From: an uncultured Macromonas sp.
GTDB taxonomy: Bacteria; Pseudomonadota; Gammaproteobacteria; Burkholderiales; Burkholderiaceae
Direction of reading: 5' to 3'
Length of the DNA stretch: 6,982 bases
Assembly: GCA_946481585.1 (NCBI GenBank)
Contig: CAMLOF010000159.1
Location: 1 to 6,982 of the forward strand
The notes under the pieces were generated by a model that saw only the letters and a program-made list of their open reading frames with translations, made no database searches and had not been told where the DNA came from. Made by a program: the position numbers and the translations under genes. Shown piece by piece: positions 6,651-6,982 of this stretch (its first letter is position 1; each line of letters opens with the position of its first letter).

Positions 6651-6982
6651 ATGTTCGTTGACTCCCATTGCCACCTGAGCTTTCCAGAGCTTTCCTCTGA
6701 GCTGCCCGCCATTCTTGATGCCATGCAATCCGCCCAGGTGAGCAAGGCCCTGTGCATTTGCACGACCATGGAAGAGTTTGCGCGGGTGCACGGGCTGGCC
6801 ACGCAGAACCACCAGTTGTGGGCGACCGTGGGCGTGCACCCGGACAACGAAGACGTGCACGAACCGACCGTGGACGAACTGGTGCAGCACGCAGCACTGC
6901 CGCGCGTGGTGGGAATTGGTGAAACGGGCCTGGACTACTACCGCCTGGGTGAGCGCACCGTGGCCGACATGGAGTGGCAACG
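6651..6982 (+). CDS. TatD-family metal-dependent hydrolase/deoxyribonuclease, N-terminal 110 residues
   Basis: An open frame starts at the ATG at 6651, 11 bases after the pilZ stop, and runs off the right edge without a stop. The 110 visible residues show TatD-family metal ligands: the H-x-H pair H6/H8 in MFVDSHCHL, then GVHP (61-64), then GIGETGLDYY (88-97), whose Glu91 is the expected bridging metal ligand. Members are TIM-barrel amidohydrolases of about 255-265 residues. E. coli TatD is a 3'-5' exonuclease, and the paralogue YcfH sits beside holB in enterobacteria, so this gene is probably the YcfH-type orthologue. The exact substrate cannot be told from the sequence. It closes the visible part of the mltG-tmk-holB-pilZ cluster. 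Confidence 0.93.
   Translation, partial: MFVDSHCHLSFPELSSELPAILDAMQSAQVSKALCICTTMEEFARVHGLATQNHQLWATVGVHPDNEDVHEPTVDELVQHAALPRVVGIGETGLDYYRLGERTVADMEWQ

Overview
The window is roughly two-thirds G+C, densely coding, and carries ordinary chromosomal genes with no sign of mobile DNA. Gene content and order point to a betaproteobacterium of the Burkholderiales, most likely Comamonadaceae (Acidovorax/Delftia/Comamonas-like). Three things suggest this: a one-piece hotdog-thioesterase/GNAT protein, the order ygfZ | mltG-tmk-holB-pilZ-tatD, and the protein sequences themselves. The assignment comes from recalled families, not from a search.

Left part (1-2521). A U32-family gene, best matched to the 23S rRNA C2501 hydroxylation factor RlhA (YdcP), runs leftward off the window from 740. 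Divergent from it, with 33 bases between start codons, is a 285-residue protein joining a YbgC/FadM-type hotdog thioesterase to a GNAT acetyltransferase (774-1631). It collides tail to tail with a leftward NRDE/TANGO2-family gene (1583-2521), and the two share 49 bases of coding sequence on opposite strands.

Middle (2519-3575). The NRDE gene lies 19 bases downstream of ygfZ (2541-3509), which encodes the folate-binding protein linked to Fe-S cluster enzyme maintenance. The two probably form one leftward transcript. A 66-base spacer (3510-3575) separates ygfZ from the rightward operon.

Right part (3576-6982). mltG (endolytic murein transglycosylase), tmk (thymidylate kinase), holB (DNA polymerase III delta prime), pilZ (type IV pilus assembly PilZ) and the start of a tatD-family nuclease/hydrolase gene run rightward with gaps of 15, -4, 5 and 11 bases. 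This is a compact operon whose order is known from other proteobacteria, including Pseudomonas aeruginosa. It mixes wall synthesis, dTTP supply, clamp loading, pilus assembly and nucleic-acid cleanup.

No tRNA, rRNA, CRISPR array, insertion sequence or convincing terminator was seen, and no gap between genes exceeds 70 bases. I found no strong case for an undescribed system. The points worth a second look are the domain fusion, the double-coding overlap, the ygfZ-NRDE pairing, and the near absence of Shine-Dalgarno sequences.
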